Below the pieces are notes generated by a model. That model was not told where the DNA came from, did no database searches, and saw only the letters and a list, made by a program, of their open reading frames with translations. A stretch of 64,000 nucleotides of DNA from Plasmodium relictum (lineage: Eukaryota; Apicomplexa; Aconoidasida; Haemosporida; Plasmodiidae): contig NC_041688.1 in the NCBI RefSeq assembly GCF_900005765.1, positions 1 through 64,000 on the forward strand. The letters are read 5' to 3'. The position numbers and the translations under genes were made by a program. Shown in pieces: positions 11,808-24,235 of the stretch; the stretch's first letter is position 1; the number at the start of each line of letters is the position of its first letter.

Positions 11808-12977
11808 TCAAATAAAATTATTAAATTGATAATTATTTATTTCTTCTTCTAAATTCATTATGGTATTATTTACGGTTTCTATTGGGCTAGACATTGATGA
11901 TTCATCGTTTTTATTTAAATATGCATAATTATATGCATACGATCCATCTATTTCTAAATTATTTTCAATTTTTTTTTTTTTTTTGACATGATTTTTTTTT
12001 AATTTTTTTTCTTTATTTTGAACTATTCTACTATAATGATCTTGCTCATATTTATTATTTTGTTTATGTGTATTTATATTCATGTAATCTTTTTCGTTAT
12101 CGCTTTCATCTTTGTTATTGCCATCTGCGAATTTACTATATATATTTGTGCCATGTAATTTATGATTATTTATATTTAATTTTTTTCCTTGATTTCTATT
12201 TTTTAATGAACTTTTTGGATTATTTTTTATATTATTTTTGAAGTACATTTTTTTTTGTAATTTATTATTCTTATACATTTCACTATTATCTCTGTGATCA
12301 TTAAATTCTAATCCTTTTTTGTTTTTTATACATGAGAAAGAATCATTTTCTTCAATCTCATAATTTTCATTTGGTTTATAACCACCACTATAATTTTTAA
12401 TTCTTTGTCTTTTAAAGTTAGCATTATTTGAATATATATTGTTTTGAATAATGTTATATTTATTAAAACTGAAAACACTACTAGATGAATTGGAATTGCT
12501 TTCAATGTCTGATGAAGATTCTTTATGAATAGAATGATTATCAATTTGTATATCATTCCATTTTTTTAATTTTATTATATCATCTATATTTTCGTTCATA
12601 TCATTTTCATTCAATTCGTTTTCATTAATATTAATGCATCCTTCATTATACGAATTAAATACATCTTCATTGTTTTTCGAAGGATAATTAGAAATGTTTT
12701 TTAAATTATTCATATATTTTATAAATTCACTCCAACTATCCTTATTATTCCTGAAAAAAAAAATTATATGGCATAAAACATAATAAAAGATAAAAAAAAA
12801 AAAAGGGGGGAATAAAATGAATATTATATCTTTTTAAAATTTGTAGAAATATAAATCTAAGACACAAAAGCATTTATAATAAAAAAAATTTTTTTTTCTA
12901 ATCATTTTTTATTACTCTAAATCTGATTTTAAATTGGGTGCCTTTTTTCTGAACCTATATGATTTTACATGACTCAT
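11808..12977 (-). CDS. Conserved-type Plasmodium protein of unknown function, two exons
   Basis: Proposed exons: 12916-12977 (ATG at 12975-12977, MSHVKSYRFRKKAPNLKSDL) and 11808-12750. The intron 12751-12915 starts GTAATA and ends TTTTTTTTTTCAG; the joined codon is GAG and the frame continues NNKDSWSEFIKYMNN. The product is 334 residues. The large exon alone has an internal ATG at 12713, but the 12 codons upstream of it are open back to a good acceptor, so the longer model is preferred. The N-terminus is basic; the rest is low complexity (Asn, Lys, Asp, Ser) with a Lys-rich patch (KKLKKNHVKKKKK) near the C-terminus that could serve as a nuclear signal. No domain recognised. Confidence 0.6.
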
Positions 12978-13266
12978 TTCTTTTTTTTTTGAACAAATGT
13001 ACATATTTATAGATTGTTCTAGTATAATATTTTATTATTTTTTAAACAAGCAAACTTCAAAACGAAATTTAAAGTAATAATTATAAAATGAATACAAAAA
13101 AAAAAAAAAAAATATAAAATAATTGATAAATACAGAAATAATAAAAACAAAATTAATTTATAAAAAATAACCCTTTTATGATTAACAGAAAAAAAGTATA
13201 TATATATCTTTGTTTTAAAACTGAAAAAATATTTTACAATAAAAAAAATTTATAAATTTCATAATA

Positions 13267-13306
<40 letters not shown>

Positions 13307-13539
13307 GCATAAAAAAGGAACACACCTGTGTTGAAAGAAAAGCTTTTTTATAAAAAAAAATATAAAATATAAATTTCTGTATAATGGAAAACTCTAATAA
13401 AAAAAATAAAAAAAAGATATTTTTATTAAAAAATAATTAAAAATTATTATTTTTAGAGAAATAAAATAATACAATAACATATAATAAATATTTCAGAACT
13501 ATTAAAAAATTTTTATAAGTTTCATTTTTTATTATTTTA
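12978..13539. other. Intergenic region with (TA)n microsatellite
   Basis: Upstream region of the minus-strand gene at 11808-12977. It holds a (TA)n tract of about 33 bp at 13271-13303 and several A-runs. No gene seen. Confidence 0.7.
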
Positions 13540-13722
13540 TTAAGATTCGTATTTTTTCAGAAATTTCTTTTTACAGCTATCATTCTTAATTAACCCAACA
13601 AGATAATTTAAATTATTATTCAGTATTTTTAACAATATTATAAAGCTTACTTTCCTTTTATTAAAATTTTTGAAATATGTCTTTTCTATTCTTAAAAAAA
13701 TGTTATATTGATCAAAATTCAA
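13540..13722 (-). CDS. Possible small ORF, 60 codons
   Basis: ATG to TAA, read as MNFDQYNIFLRIEKTYFKNF, continuing through a hydrophobic middle (FIILLKILNNNLNYLVGLI) to a basic end (KKKFLKKYES). Composition is more protein-like than the flanking spacer. It begins only about 50 bp from the start of the S16 gene on the opposite strand, which leaves little promoter room. It may be a real short protein, a terminal exon, or chance. No homology recognised. Confidence 0.28.
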   Translation of the reverse strand: MNFDQYNIFLRIEKTYFKNFNKRKVSFIILLKILNNNLNYLVGLIKNDSCKKKFLKKYES

Positions 13723-13776
13723 TTTAGTATATTATTTTGTTATTGTTTTTTTTCATATATGTAATTTTTTTTTAAT

Positions 13777-14418
13777 ATGATTAGAAGGTTGTTTCTACCA
13801 TATTTTTCAAAAGATAAGGGCCCCCCAAGGATTAGATGCCAAATAAATGGAGTAAAAAGAAAAAGGTTTTATAAAATTGTAGTAGCAAATCAAAAAGATA
13901 AGAAAAACGGAAAACATATAGAAGTATTAGGTACATATGTTAATAAAAATAACATAAGGGAAAAATTAAATAGATATAATATTACTAATTCTAATAATGA
14001 TTATTATTATAATAATGTGGAAAACATAAAAGAAATTAGATTACGATTTAATAGAGTTAAATTTTGGCTAGCTGCTAATTGTAACTTTAGCGATCATATG
14101 AAATATGTTTTAAGTTTATGTAAAATAATACCACAATATCCAATTAAATATAGTAGGAGGTGTTCAGATAAATATTATTATAAATACAATGAAATAATAA
14201 ATAAGCATAAACTAATACAAGCCGAAAAAATAAATAATTTCTTGAAAACAGATTTAAATATACAATATTTGAATAATTTTAACGAATCATCAAACGAAGG
14301 GAAAAAAGAGGATGATTATATATATACTCCTGAAGAACTTACTTATCTTAAAAAATTATCAAAAAATAGAAATCTAGATTTTGAGAATAGTGACAAAATT
14401 AGAAAAATTATTAGGTAA
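13777..14418 (+). CDS. Bacterial-type ribosomal protein S16, organellar (probably mitochondrial)
   Basis: 213 residues from the ATG at 13777. The N-terminal half follows bS16: PRIRCQINGVKRKRFYKIVV (family IRL...G.KK.PFY.IVVAD), then KDKKNGKHIEVLGTYVN (family R.GR.IE.LG.YNP), and later RVKFWLAANCNFSDHMKYVL (family R..YWL..GA..SD.V..LL). bS16 is an early-binding protein of the bacterial-type small ribosomal subunit. As a nuclear gene in Plasmodium it must serve an organelle. The short N-terminus (MIRRLFLPYFSKDKG) has no secretory signal, so the mitochondrion is likelier than the apicoplast. The protein is about twice the bacterial length (~80) owing to a C-terminal basic extension and an Asn/Tyr insert near residues 65-80. 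Confidence 0.85.
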   Translation: MIRRLFLPYFSKDKGPPRIRCQINGVKRKRFYKIVVANQKDKKNGKHIEVLGTYVNKNNIREKLNRYNITNSNNDYYYNNVENIKEIRLRFNRVKFWLAANCNFSDHMKYVLSLCKIIPQYPIKYSRRCSDKYYYKYNEIINKHKLIQAEKINNFLKTDLNIQYLNNFNESSNEGKKEDDYIYTPEELTYLKKLSKNRNLDFENSDKIRKIIR

Positions 14419-15850
14419 TATAAGTAATTACTTCCATAATTATTTTCTTTAAGTAATAATTCCAGTTAAAACTAAAATTATAAGAAAAATTTTTTAAATT
14501 ATACGCAAAAATTACATTATGAATACTCAAAAAAAAAAAAAAAAATTATAAAAGTTTTTTTATTACTTATTATGTTAGAGTATCAAAGACAATCCTATGT
14601 TTATTTCTACATACATTTATTATAAATCAAAGTAATATTAATACAATAATTATAACACCAATGCTTTATATAAATATAATGCATTTCACAAAAATTGAAA
14701 CTAATAATCTAACAAGAACACCTATTAATTCTATTATATATTTTTTTTATTTATTATATCTATAAATATATAATTCATATTTTTCTATTCTTTGTGTTAA
14801 ATATTAAATTGCATTGAGAATTTTTTACCTTAAACTTAGTTTTATATGATTAAAAAAAAAAAAAAAGAATATATTCTTTATCTTGTGTAAATACATAAAG
14901 CACACCCTTTTTTTTTTTTTTTTATCAATATTATAATAAAAAAAAAAAATTTATATATTATAAATACATCATATATAATAATCAGTGGATACTTTTAATT
15001 ATGTGTAAATGTTTTATATATTTTTAAAATATGAAAATGAATATATATATTTTATAAAAATATAATTTATTAAGCATAATCAATTTTTATATGATTCCAA
15101 ATGAAAATGAGAAATAAAATAAGTAAAAATAATAATACAAAATAAAATGAATTAAATAGTTGCTTTAAACGTTTAACAAATTGTTTTATTTTATTTTTTT
15201 TATTTTTTATTTTTTTAATTAAATAAATTTTTAAAATTATTTCTCACTATTTATTTATTTATTTTTTTGTGTGTGTGTGCATTTTGGTGTATTATAGTTT
15301 CCCATCATTTTTCATAGAAATATACAACTTTTAGTTTTGTTGACAAACCACTAAAAAAATACATGTATAAATATGCATACATTCACATTTAATAAAATAT
15401 TTTTTTGTTAAAAAATTAATAATTCAAATTTGATAAAATATCAATGTGTAAGTGTAAGTTACTAATTCAACTTACTTTACATTCATATTTTAAAATAATA
15501 TAGCATTTCATTTTTTTTTCACTTTTTAATTTTTATAAGAATACACTGAACATATATATGTTTTTTATTTTTTATAATTCTTAAATTAATTATTAAATAA
15601 TATACTTATTTTTATTCTTGTATTGAATAATTATATATATGGTTCTATATATATCTTAAATGTTCCCTCTCTATAATTAATACAAATAAATAATAAAAAT
15701 AAAAATAAAACTCTTTATAAAATATTTCAGGTGTTATTTACTAATTGTAAATTAGATAAATTAGAAAAAGAAAAAAAAAACATGTTTATATAAATATATA
15801 TATTTATCTAAATCAGTAAAATTAATAAGAATTTGACAAATATAAATAAT
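14419..15850. other. Intergenic region, putative promoter of the TBC gene
   Basis: About 1.4 kb of AT-rich DNA between two plus-strand genes. It has long A and T runs, a short (GT)n tract (tgtgtgtgtgtgcat) near 15268-15281, and no coding-like frame on either strand. Confidence 0.7.
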
Positions 15851-18800
15851 ATGAGTGATTTATTTGGCGATGATACTTTGAGGAAATGTAATAAAGACAT
15901 AAATAATTTAGATAACATTAGAAACACTTTTCTTAAATTAAACTTACAAAAAGACAATGACGAAAATAAAATTATTAAACACAATAAAAAAAATGAAATT
16001 GATTTGTTTTATTCTGCTAAAAATGATCAAGGTGTCATTTTTTCAAACAGAAATAAAATTGATATAGATTTATATTCCGAAGGCATTTCTCCCCTTAGTA
16101 TATCAACGCTTGTGTTTAGCAACAATTTAAAAAATTTAGTGAATAATAGTAAAGAAAAAACAAAAAAAAAAGAAAATGAATATGATATTTTTTATTTAAA
16201 TAAGGATAAATTAAAAATAAAAAATAATTCTATAATGAATGAAAATTTAATAAATGACAGTATAAAATTAAATAGTTCATTAGACGAAATTAGTAAAATA
16301 AATTTTATGCAAAATTTAAAGAAAAATAAACATGATAATAATACTGATGAAAAAAATAGAGGTAAAATAGATAAGTTGGAACAAAGAAAATATTTTAATA
16401 ACCATATTAATAATTTGAAGTTAGGATATTTATATAATAAAAAATTTGGTAGTGATTATATTCAAAATGGTGATTTAAAAGAAAATAAGGAAAATGTTAG
16501 AATTCTAAAAAATTACATAACTTCTTGTAACAATTTAAATTATTCTAGAATATATCAAACTGAAGTGTTAAAAAAAAATGAAAAATCCAATTCAATACTT
16601 CATAAGCACGAAGAAACTAAAAAGAAAAAGAATAGTATTCTTGAGAATATTAATAATGTAAACACAAAATATTCACCCATTTCAAGAAATAAAAATAATT
16701 TACTTATCCATTTTAATCACACTAACAATTCCGAAAATGTTAAAAAAATAAATACTAATAACTTAACCAGTAATTCTAGGATTCTACAAAACAAATGTAT
16801 CCAAAGTAAAAATGAATCATTATTAGGCATTCCTTCAAATAGTAGTAGTTATAAAAATAATAAATTATCATTAAAAACAGTAAATGAATTAATCTTTGAA
16901 GTGAATAAAGAAGAGGAACATCTTAATATGTCAAATAATTTAAATAAATATATAAATGTAACAAAAAATAACGAAAATATTACTGAACTATTAGGGAAAA
17001 AAAAAGAAAAGGAGCATTTTACTAAAGACACAAAGAAAAACTCAAACTATATTTTTATGAATTATATTAATGATTTAAAAAAAAAAAAACAGTATCTTGA
17101 AAATATGGAAAAGTTCAACGATTACAGAAAAAACAGTTGTATCAAAAATTTAGATAAAGTAATTAAAAATTATGATTTAAGAGGATCATTTGATTTTAAC
17201 CATAGTAAAAATATTACTATAAATAAGAACTTAAAAAATATATATTTTAAAAAAAAAGTGCACAAAGTAAACACTAAATTAAAAATATATGAAAATTTAT
17301 TAGACTTCGAAAAAGAATTCATAACTAAAAATTGCATTCAAAAAATTACAAAAAAAGAAAATGATATATCATATAAAAATACTGAAAATGCAAATAATAA
17401 AAAAAATATACTTTATTTAAACAAAAGCAATAACTGTGCTAAATATAAACATAATATAAAAAAAAAAAATAGTAATAAGCAACTTGTATCATTAAATGAA
17501 GTTAACGTATTTAATGAAAATAAAGAAATAAAAAAGGGTATAAATCTAATAAATTTTCCCATTAATTTTAAATTAAAAAAAAACTTAAAAAATTATAAAA
17601 ACGATAATGATAATTTATCAAAAAAAAATTATATAAATTCCCTTTTCATGGATAATTATGATAAGAACAAACAAATGAATGAACTTAAAAATTACAAACA
17701 TTGTAATTTTAATAAAATTGAAATAAATGAAGAAAAGGAATTTTTAAACTCTTTTATAGAAAATGACATCAATGATAAAAAAAATATTCCTATTTCAACT
17801 TTTTTTAATATAAATGATGAAATTAATTCAAATATTGAAACATTAAGCAATTACTCATCTCAACTTAATCATGAAGAAAACAAAATTTTAAATAATAATA
17901 AAATTGAAGATAATAAGGTACATATATTAAAGTTAGAAAATAACATTTATAAACAAAAAAAAAATGAAAATAAAAACATTTGTGAAGAAATAACACAACA
18001 TATGGAATATAAATATAATTATGATAATAAGGAAATCCCACAAAGAATGGAAAAGAATATGCCAAAAAATATTATTCATAAAACACAATCAGAAAAAAGT
18101 GTCATGTTAAAAGAAGATATACAATATAATTTTAGTAAAATTAAAAATTATAATACTTATGAGAAAGACAATATAAATAAGGAATATAAAAATGAAGAAA
18201 ATTATAGCATAAAATCTTTATACAAAAATATGTATGAGAAAAATAAAAAAAATAATAAAAAATCTTCAAGATATTATCACATAAAAGGAGTTATTAAGGA
18301 GGAAAATAAATTAAAAGAATTCAATGGAAGAAAAAAAGAATTATATAAAAATGGTGATAATACTACAGCAACAAATGAAAATTATAATTATAATCTTGAA
18401 ACTTTTAATAATGAAAATAATGAAATAGGTTGTGAAAATTTAAAAATTGAAAACTATAACAGTGAAGTTAAATGCTTTAATAATGAAACTAAAAAAGAAA
18501 ATACAAAAGATGACACGAATAATAATAATAATAATGAAATTGAATGTAATGATAATAAAAATAAAACTGAGAATATAAAAAATGAAGAAGATAATGAAAA
18601 TGATAGTAAAATCGAAATTTTGAATGATGAACTAAATAGTGGGAGTACAAAAAATAAAATGGATAATGAAAATGATAATAATGAAATTAAAATTAAGAAT
18701 ATGAAAAATGAAGTAGATAATGTAACTCATAATAATGAATTTCAATTTTTTAATAATGAAATAAATAATCAGATAGAAAAAAATGAAAAAGATAATGAAA

Positions 18801-21800
18801 ATGATGATAATAAGATTGAATCTGTTAACAATGAAGATAAAATCAAAAATTCAAAAAGAGAAATGGATAATGAAAATGATAATAATTATGAAAATAATAT
18901 TGATAAAGAAGATATATTTGAAAATGAAATATTAAAGTATGAAAATATTTATGCTTTAGGAGAAATGGATAATCAAAGTACAACTGAAAATGAAAAGAAA
19001 AAAAATGAAAATGATGACAATGGCAATGGGTTTATTATTTATAATGAAGACAGAAAAGTAGAAGATAATAAAAATGGAAGCAAAATTGATAATAATAAAG
19101 AGGGAGAAAATTATTATGAAACTGAAAATATAAAAAATGGAAATTATAAAAGAGAAGATGGTAGTATTAACAGTGAAAATAAAAATATAAAAAATGAAAA
19201 TAAGCATAAAGAAAATGAAAACATAATTTATGAGAATTTATATAAAATTGAAAATAATAATAGTAAATGCGAAAATGAAAATAGTAACAATGAATATTCA
19301 AACAAAAATAAAAGTAGTGATTATGAAAATACGAGTGATTTTAAATATCAAAACAAAAAAATAATTAATAATTATGAAGACAAAGAAAGTATAAATGATA
19401 ATGAATATTTAGTAATCAATACTAATAATGATGAAAATAAAAATAAAAAAGGCAATGGCGAAAATACAAGAAATAAAAACAAAAATAAAGAAAATGAATA
19501 TGCTTATAATGAAATTGAATATGAAATTGTAAATAGAGAGAGCGATTATGAAAATAAGGAAAACGTAAGTAATAATTATAAGAATAATGAAATTGAATAT
19601 GAAATTGTAAATAGAGAGAGCGATTATGAAAATAAGGAAAACGTAAGTAATAATTATAAGAATAATGAAATTGAATATGGAAATATTAGTGTGAATAGGA
19701 AATATAAAACTCAAAATGAAAACGATGAAAATAATAGAAATATTAACGAAAATGATGAAAATAATAAAAATATTAACGAAAATGATGAAAATAATAAAAA
19801 TATTAACGAAAATGATAAAAATAATAAAAATATTAACGAAAATGATAATTTGTATTTTGGAAATAATTATATTAAAAAAGAAATATGCTTTTTAGGTGAA
19901 AATGTAGAATATGATTATTTGAAAAAAAATAATGGAAACGATGAAAATTTAATTCAAGATGTTTTTGAAGAACATAATTATAATATTAAAAATAAGAAAG
20001 AAACTTCTGAAGATGAAAATTTAGAAACAATAGATATTATGTTAAAAGAAAAAGTTGAGTTAAGAAAGACACAAAAATGTTCCCATGTTGAAAATTTTAA
20101 CAAGAAAACAATATATAAAATGATTCAAAATGAATTATTATATAAACATAATCAATATCCAGAAGATAATGAAACTACAAAAAATGAAGAATATCAAGAT
20201 AATTTGAGTAAAACTATTTCATATATAGAAATCAGTAAAACTTCAAACAATGAAATAATAAAAGAATTTAATAATCTATGTATAAAAATAAACAAATATA
20301 ATTTATTTAAATGTTTAAATATTAAAGAAGAAAGATTAAATTATATCAGTTTTTTATATGATTCTTTTGATTATTATAACAAAATACTCGAATCAGAAAA
20401 TAAAAAAAATCATATTTGCAATAATGAAGTTAAAAAGGACATTTTAAATAGTAATAAATATAAAAAATATTTTGAAGATAAATTAATTAATATTTTTAAT
20501 TTAAATTTAATAGAAAATGATGATATTAATACATATAATTTAGAAAATTCAGAAGAATTGAGTATAAATGAAGATAAAAATGACCTTAGCAATAGTTCAC
20601 ATCACATTAATAAAAAAATAAATTATTCGATAAATGAAAAAAGTGAAACTAGTAAATATGAGTTTGTTAATTTAGCAAAAAATGTAAAAAATAATTTAAT
20701 TCATAATGATATAAGCATATGGAATACAAAAGAAAAGAATGATGAAGCTGAAGGAAAAAATGTATATTATTCCGATGAGAACGACGAAGATAATATATGT
20801 TATGAAGATATTAAAAGAAATATATGGTTGCAGAATCATGAGTTTCATAAAAATATTGAAAGAAAAAATTTTGTTAATTATATAAAATTAGAATCAGTAA
20901 AGTGTATTATATTATTTTGTTACTTATATGATATTAAATATTTTCAAGGGATGCATGATATGATTATAAGTTTATTTTATTTAAATTTAGAAACTTATGA
21001 AATATTTTGTGTTTTTGAAAAAATTCTACATTATTATGCACCATATTTATATTTAAGAAATAACTTTAAAAATAAATATTCTTTAATTGATGTAAGCATA
21101 AATAATATTACTAATAATTGTAAAATAGAAGATATTAGTATGCACATATGTAAATTTAATGGAGAATTATTCAGATTGTTATTTCAATTTTTTTTTCCAC
21201 ATATTAGTTACTACTTCGATACTTCAATTAACGAAAGTTGGTCATCTTTTTTTTTTGTTAACTTAAACTTTAGCAAATTTACAAATGTTTATTATTTGCT
21301 ATATATATGGATGAAATTGATAGAAATAAAAGAAGATAAAAAAGTAGTTACATGTGATTTTATCCTTTATTTATTGTCTTTCTTTAGATATAAATTAAAA
21401 ATTATTAAACAGAAATTTTATAAAAAAGAGCATTTCCTTAATGTGAATAAAAATTATAATTTTATAGATTACGGAAATTTTAAAAAAGATACAATGAAAG
21501 AAAGTGAACAAAAAGTTGAAGATATCAAACAAGTAAATAATGAAGAATATGAAAGACATAAGGAAGGAGAAACAAAACAACAGGAATATGAGAATAAAGA
21601 AGAAAAAGAAAAAAAAAAGGAATATATTAAAAAAAAAAAATTATCTTTTTATTGTAAACACATGTTCTCTTTAATTTTTGAATTCAATTCATCTTTTGAT
21701 GATCATTTTAATGATGATTTTAAAATGCACGTAGATAATATTATAACAAATATAAGCAAAATAAAAGAAATTATCCCTACTAGTATAATAGATTTAATTG

Positions 21801-23396
21801 CTAGTTATAATTCTATGTATCAAAAAGAACAATTATTAGAACAAAATGAAAACATAGACAAAAATATATCAAGTAATTTAACAAAAGATTTAGACAACAA
21901 TAGTTGTTTAAATATAAAAATATCTGATTTATTTTCTATATATAATAATAAATATTATGAATTTGTTTTCATTAAAGTATTCAAGGAAAAAATTATTTTA
22001 AGTAAACTTAATTTTATTAATATTAGTAATATACACGTAGAAAATTTTGCTGAATTAAGAAATGTAGATGAATTTTTAAAATACAGGAAAAAATTAGGAA
22101 ATGTATTTAAAAGCAATAAAAAAATATTATACATTATATATTCGAACGAAAAAGATATGCAACTCATAGATAACGAAACTAATTCATGCATTAATAATAC
22201 ATATATAAATAATACTGAATTTTCTGATAATGATAAAAATATAAATAAAAATAGATTTATCGATAAATTTTTTTTTAAAAGAAATGCTAAAGGAAATACT
22301 ATGATCAATAAGTTAAATGATTCCAAACTTGATAAAAAATACTTACATAATTTTATAATAACATTATTAAAGAATAATATTAAGCATTTAACTGTACTTA
22401 ATGAAGATAATAGTGTTATCAAAATAATTAATGAAAAAAAATATATTGAAGAAGAAATAATTAATAATAAATCATTAAATGAAAATAGCTTTTTTTTTAA
22501 AGTCATAAAGAAAGTGAAAAGTAAACTATATGGAAATGCTATAAAAGAAGATGTAGTAAATAAGAATACATATATAAAAGAAAATATGTTACAGAATAAT
22601 AATTTGATGATTGCGTCAAATGATTCTAATTTAAAAATATTTAGTGATATGAAGATAAAAAAAAAAGTAAATTTAAAAAAAAAAAAAACAATTTTAGATT
22701 ACAAAAATAATTTAAGGAAAAAAAGAAATGAGAAACCAAAAAATAAATTAAATAAGGTAGAAAGAGTATTATATTATAAATTAGAAAAAAAATTAAATAG
22801 AAGCATTGCTCCTTGTAAGAAATACAAAGAAAGTGATAAAAATAATTTATTTAATATATTTAAAGAAAATAAAGATAGAAAGTATATTAATTTAAATAAA
22901 AAAGAGTATACCAATATGATGAATAATTTGAATTTAAAAAATAATTTAATATTTAAAAAAAATAGGAGGCAAAAATTAAATAGCAATATTAAACTTCATA
23001 ATTTTATGTCTTTGCGCTTAAAAAAAAAAAAAACTAGAACAAGCAAAAGAAAGGGAAAAAGAATATAAAATTATTGTTGATACTTCAAAAAAAAGAGAGA
23101 TTAAAGCAACCAGAGATAAACTATACAGTAATATAACTCCTTTACATAATAAGATCAGTACTTATAAAAAAAGTGACACTACTAATTCATCTGTTGAAAA
23201 TTCTAACAAAGAACTAAATATTAATTTAATCAATAATGTAGAAATTGATAATTTTATTAATGATAGAGTAAAAAAAAGTTTAAGTAATGAAAATGAATTA
23301 AGTTTTTTAGATTTACAAGAAAGGTATATTAATGGTTTATTATCAGAAAAATGTTCACAAAATAATAAACAAGATTATAAAAAAAATATTTGTTGA
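15851..23396 (+). CDS. Large TBC-domain protein, TBC1D23-like; 3' end frameshifted at a poly-A run
   Basis: The start is the ATG at 15851 (MSDLFGDDTLRK). The as-written frame ends at 23068 (2,405 residues). Residues 1 to ~1640 are mostly Asn/Lys/Glu/Asp low complexity with tandem repeats. A TBC (Rab-GAP) domain lies at about 1650-1880: a degenerate FHKNIER with Arg1671 at the arginine-finger position, YFQGMHD at 1697 (family YxQGMxD glutamine finger), then the helical remainder. At about 1960-2190 is a region resembling the degenerate rhodanese fold that follows TBC in TBC1D23 (weak). TBC proteins act on Rab GTPases in vesicle traffic; TBC1D23 itself is thought inactive as a GAP and works at the Golgi. 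The poly-A run 23020-23033 breaks the frame: with one A fewer, coding-like sequence continues to a TGA at 23394-23396, adding about 120 codons. Confidence 0.75.
19508..19678 (+). repeat. 78-bp perfect tandem repeat inside the TBC gene
   Basis: Two identical 78-bp copies (19508-19585, 19586-19663) and a third partial copy (to 19678). Each encodes 26 residues beginning NEIEYEIVNRESDYENKENV. Exact identity at the nucleotide level points to recent expansion. Confidence 0.9.
19739..19846 (+). repeat. 30-bp tandem repeat NINENDENNK inside the TBC gene
   Basis: Three copies of a 30-bp unit (19739-19768, 19769-19798, 19799-19828) and a fourth partial copy, with one Glu-to-Lys change in copy 3. They encode the decapeptide NINENDENNK. 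Confidence 0.9.
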
Positions 23397-23810
23397 CAAC
23401 AAATTTAATAAAAATGTAATTAAATAAATATTTTTAAAAAATAATGTTATTAACAATATAATTAATAAATGGAAAAAACTACTAAAAAATGGCTTTAACT
23501 TTTTCTAAAATAATCTATTCATTATGAAAATATAATTATTGCAATAATTTATGTACGAAAATTTTCAAAATATATATGTTAGATGATATTATAAATAGTA
23601 ATAATAACACATAAATTTTCCACTCAAAAATGTGTTAAAATTATTAATGATAATTAGAAAAAGTGCTATAAAAGAACAAAAAAAATTAAAACACAATATA
23701 AAAAAAAAGTGTCTAATATAAATTTATATTAAAATAATTTTATGTTAATATTCATATATTTTTTTTAAAGTTCTGAAAAATCTGGATTTTTTTTTTTTTT
23801 TTTAACATAG

Positions 23811-24235
23811 GAGAATTAAAAAAATAAGATCCGCAACAAAATTTGTTGTAATTTTATCAAGAAAATACGATACTTATTTTATAATTTAAATAAAAAATTT
23901 TGAAGTGAGAAAATAAATAGAAAAGAAAAAGAAATAAAATTTAGATAGAGAATGTTTATATAAATTAATAAAATAGATTAAATGATGACAAGTATATATT
24001 TTTATCTTAAAACAGTAATATTAATAATTTTAGGACTTATTTAAAGAATTATATTGATAATAATATATTATATTTTAATAAAAAAATTATAAAAAAATTC
24101 AAAAAATATATTAAATTATATAAAATATTTACGAATATATCAACACTTGTAAGAAAAGTCAAGAATATGAACACAGTATTCAGGAGAAGATTAATAAATA
24201 TAAAAATAAAAAGTGGAAAAATTAGGAATTTATAA
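23811..24235 (+). CDS. Candidate small multi-exon gene (incomplete model)
   Basis: Two coding-like pieces each sit directly after a T-rich acceptor. After TTTTAACATAG (ending 23810) a frame reads RIKKIRSATKFVVILSRKYD and stops at 23887-23889. After AATAATTTTAG (ending 24033) another reads through NKKIIKKFKKYIKLYKIFTN and NMNTVFRRRLINIKIKSGKI to a TAA at 24233-24235. I cannot find a convincing first exon with an ATG, nor the donor joining the two. It could be a small basic protein gene, the decayed 3' end of something else, or chance. No family recognised. Confidence 0.3.

Noticed and set aside
18956-19714. Minus-strand hydrophobic frames rich in Ile/Phe opposite the TBC gene
   Set aside because: Antisense of Asn/Lys/Glu repeats always gives Ile/Phe/Leu strings; no independent coding evidence.
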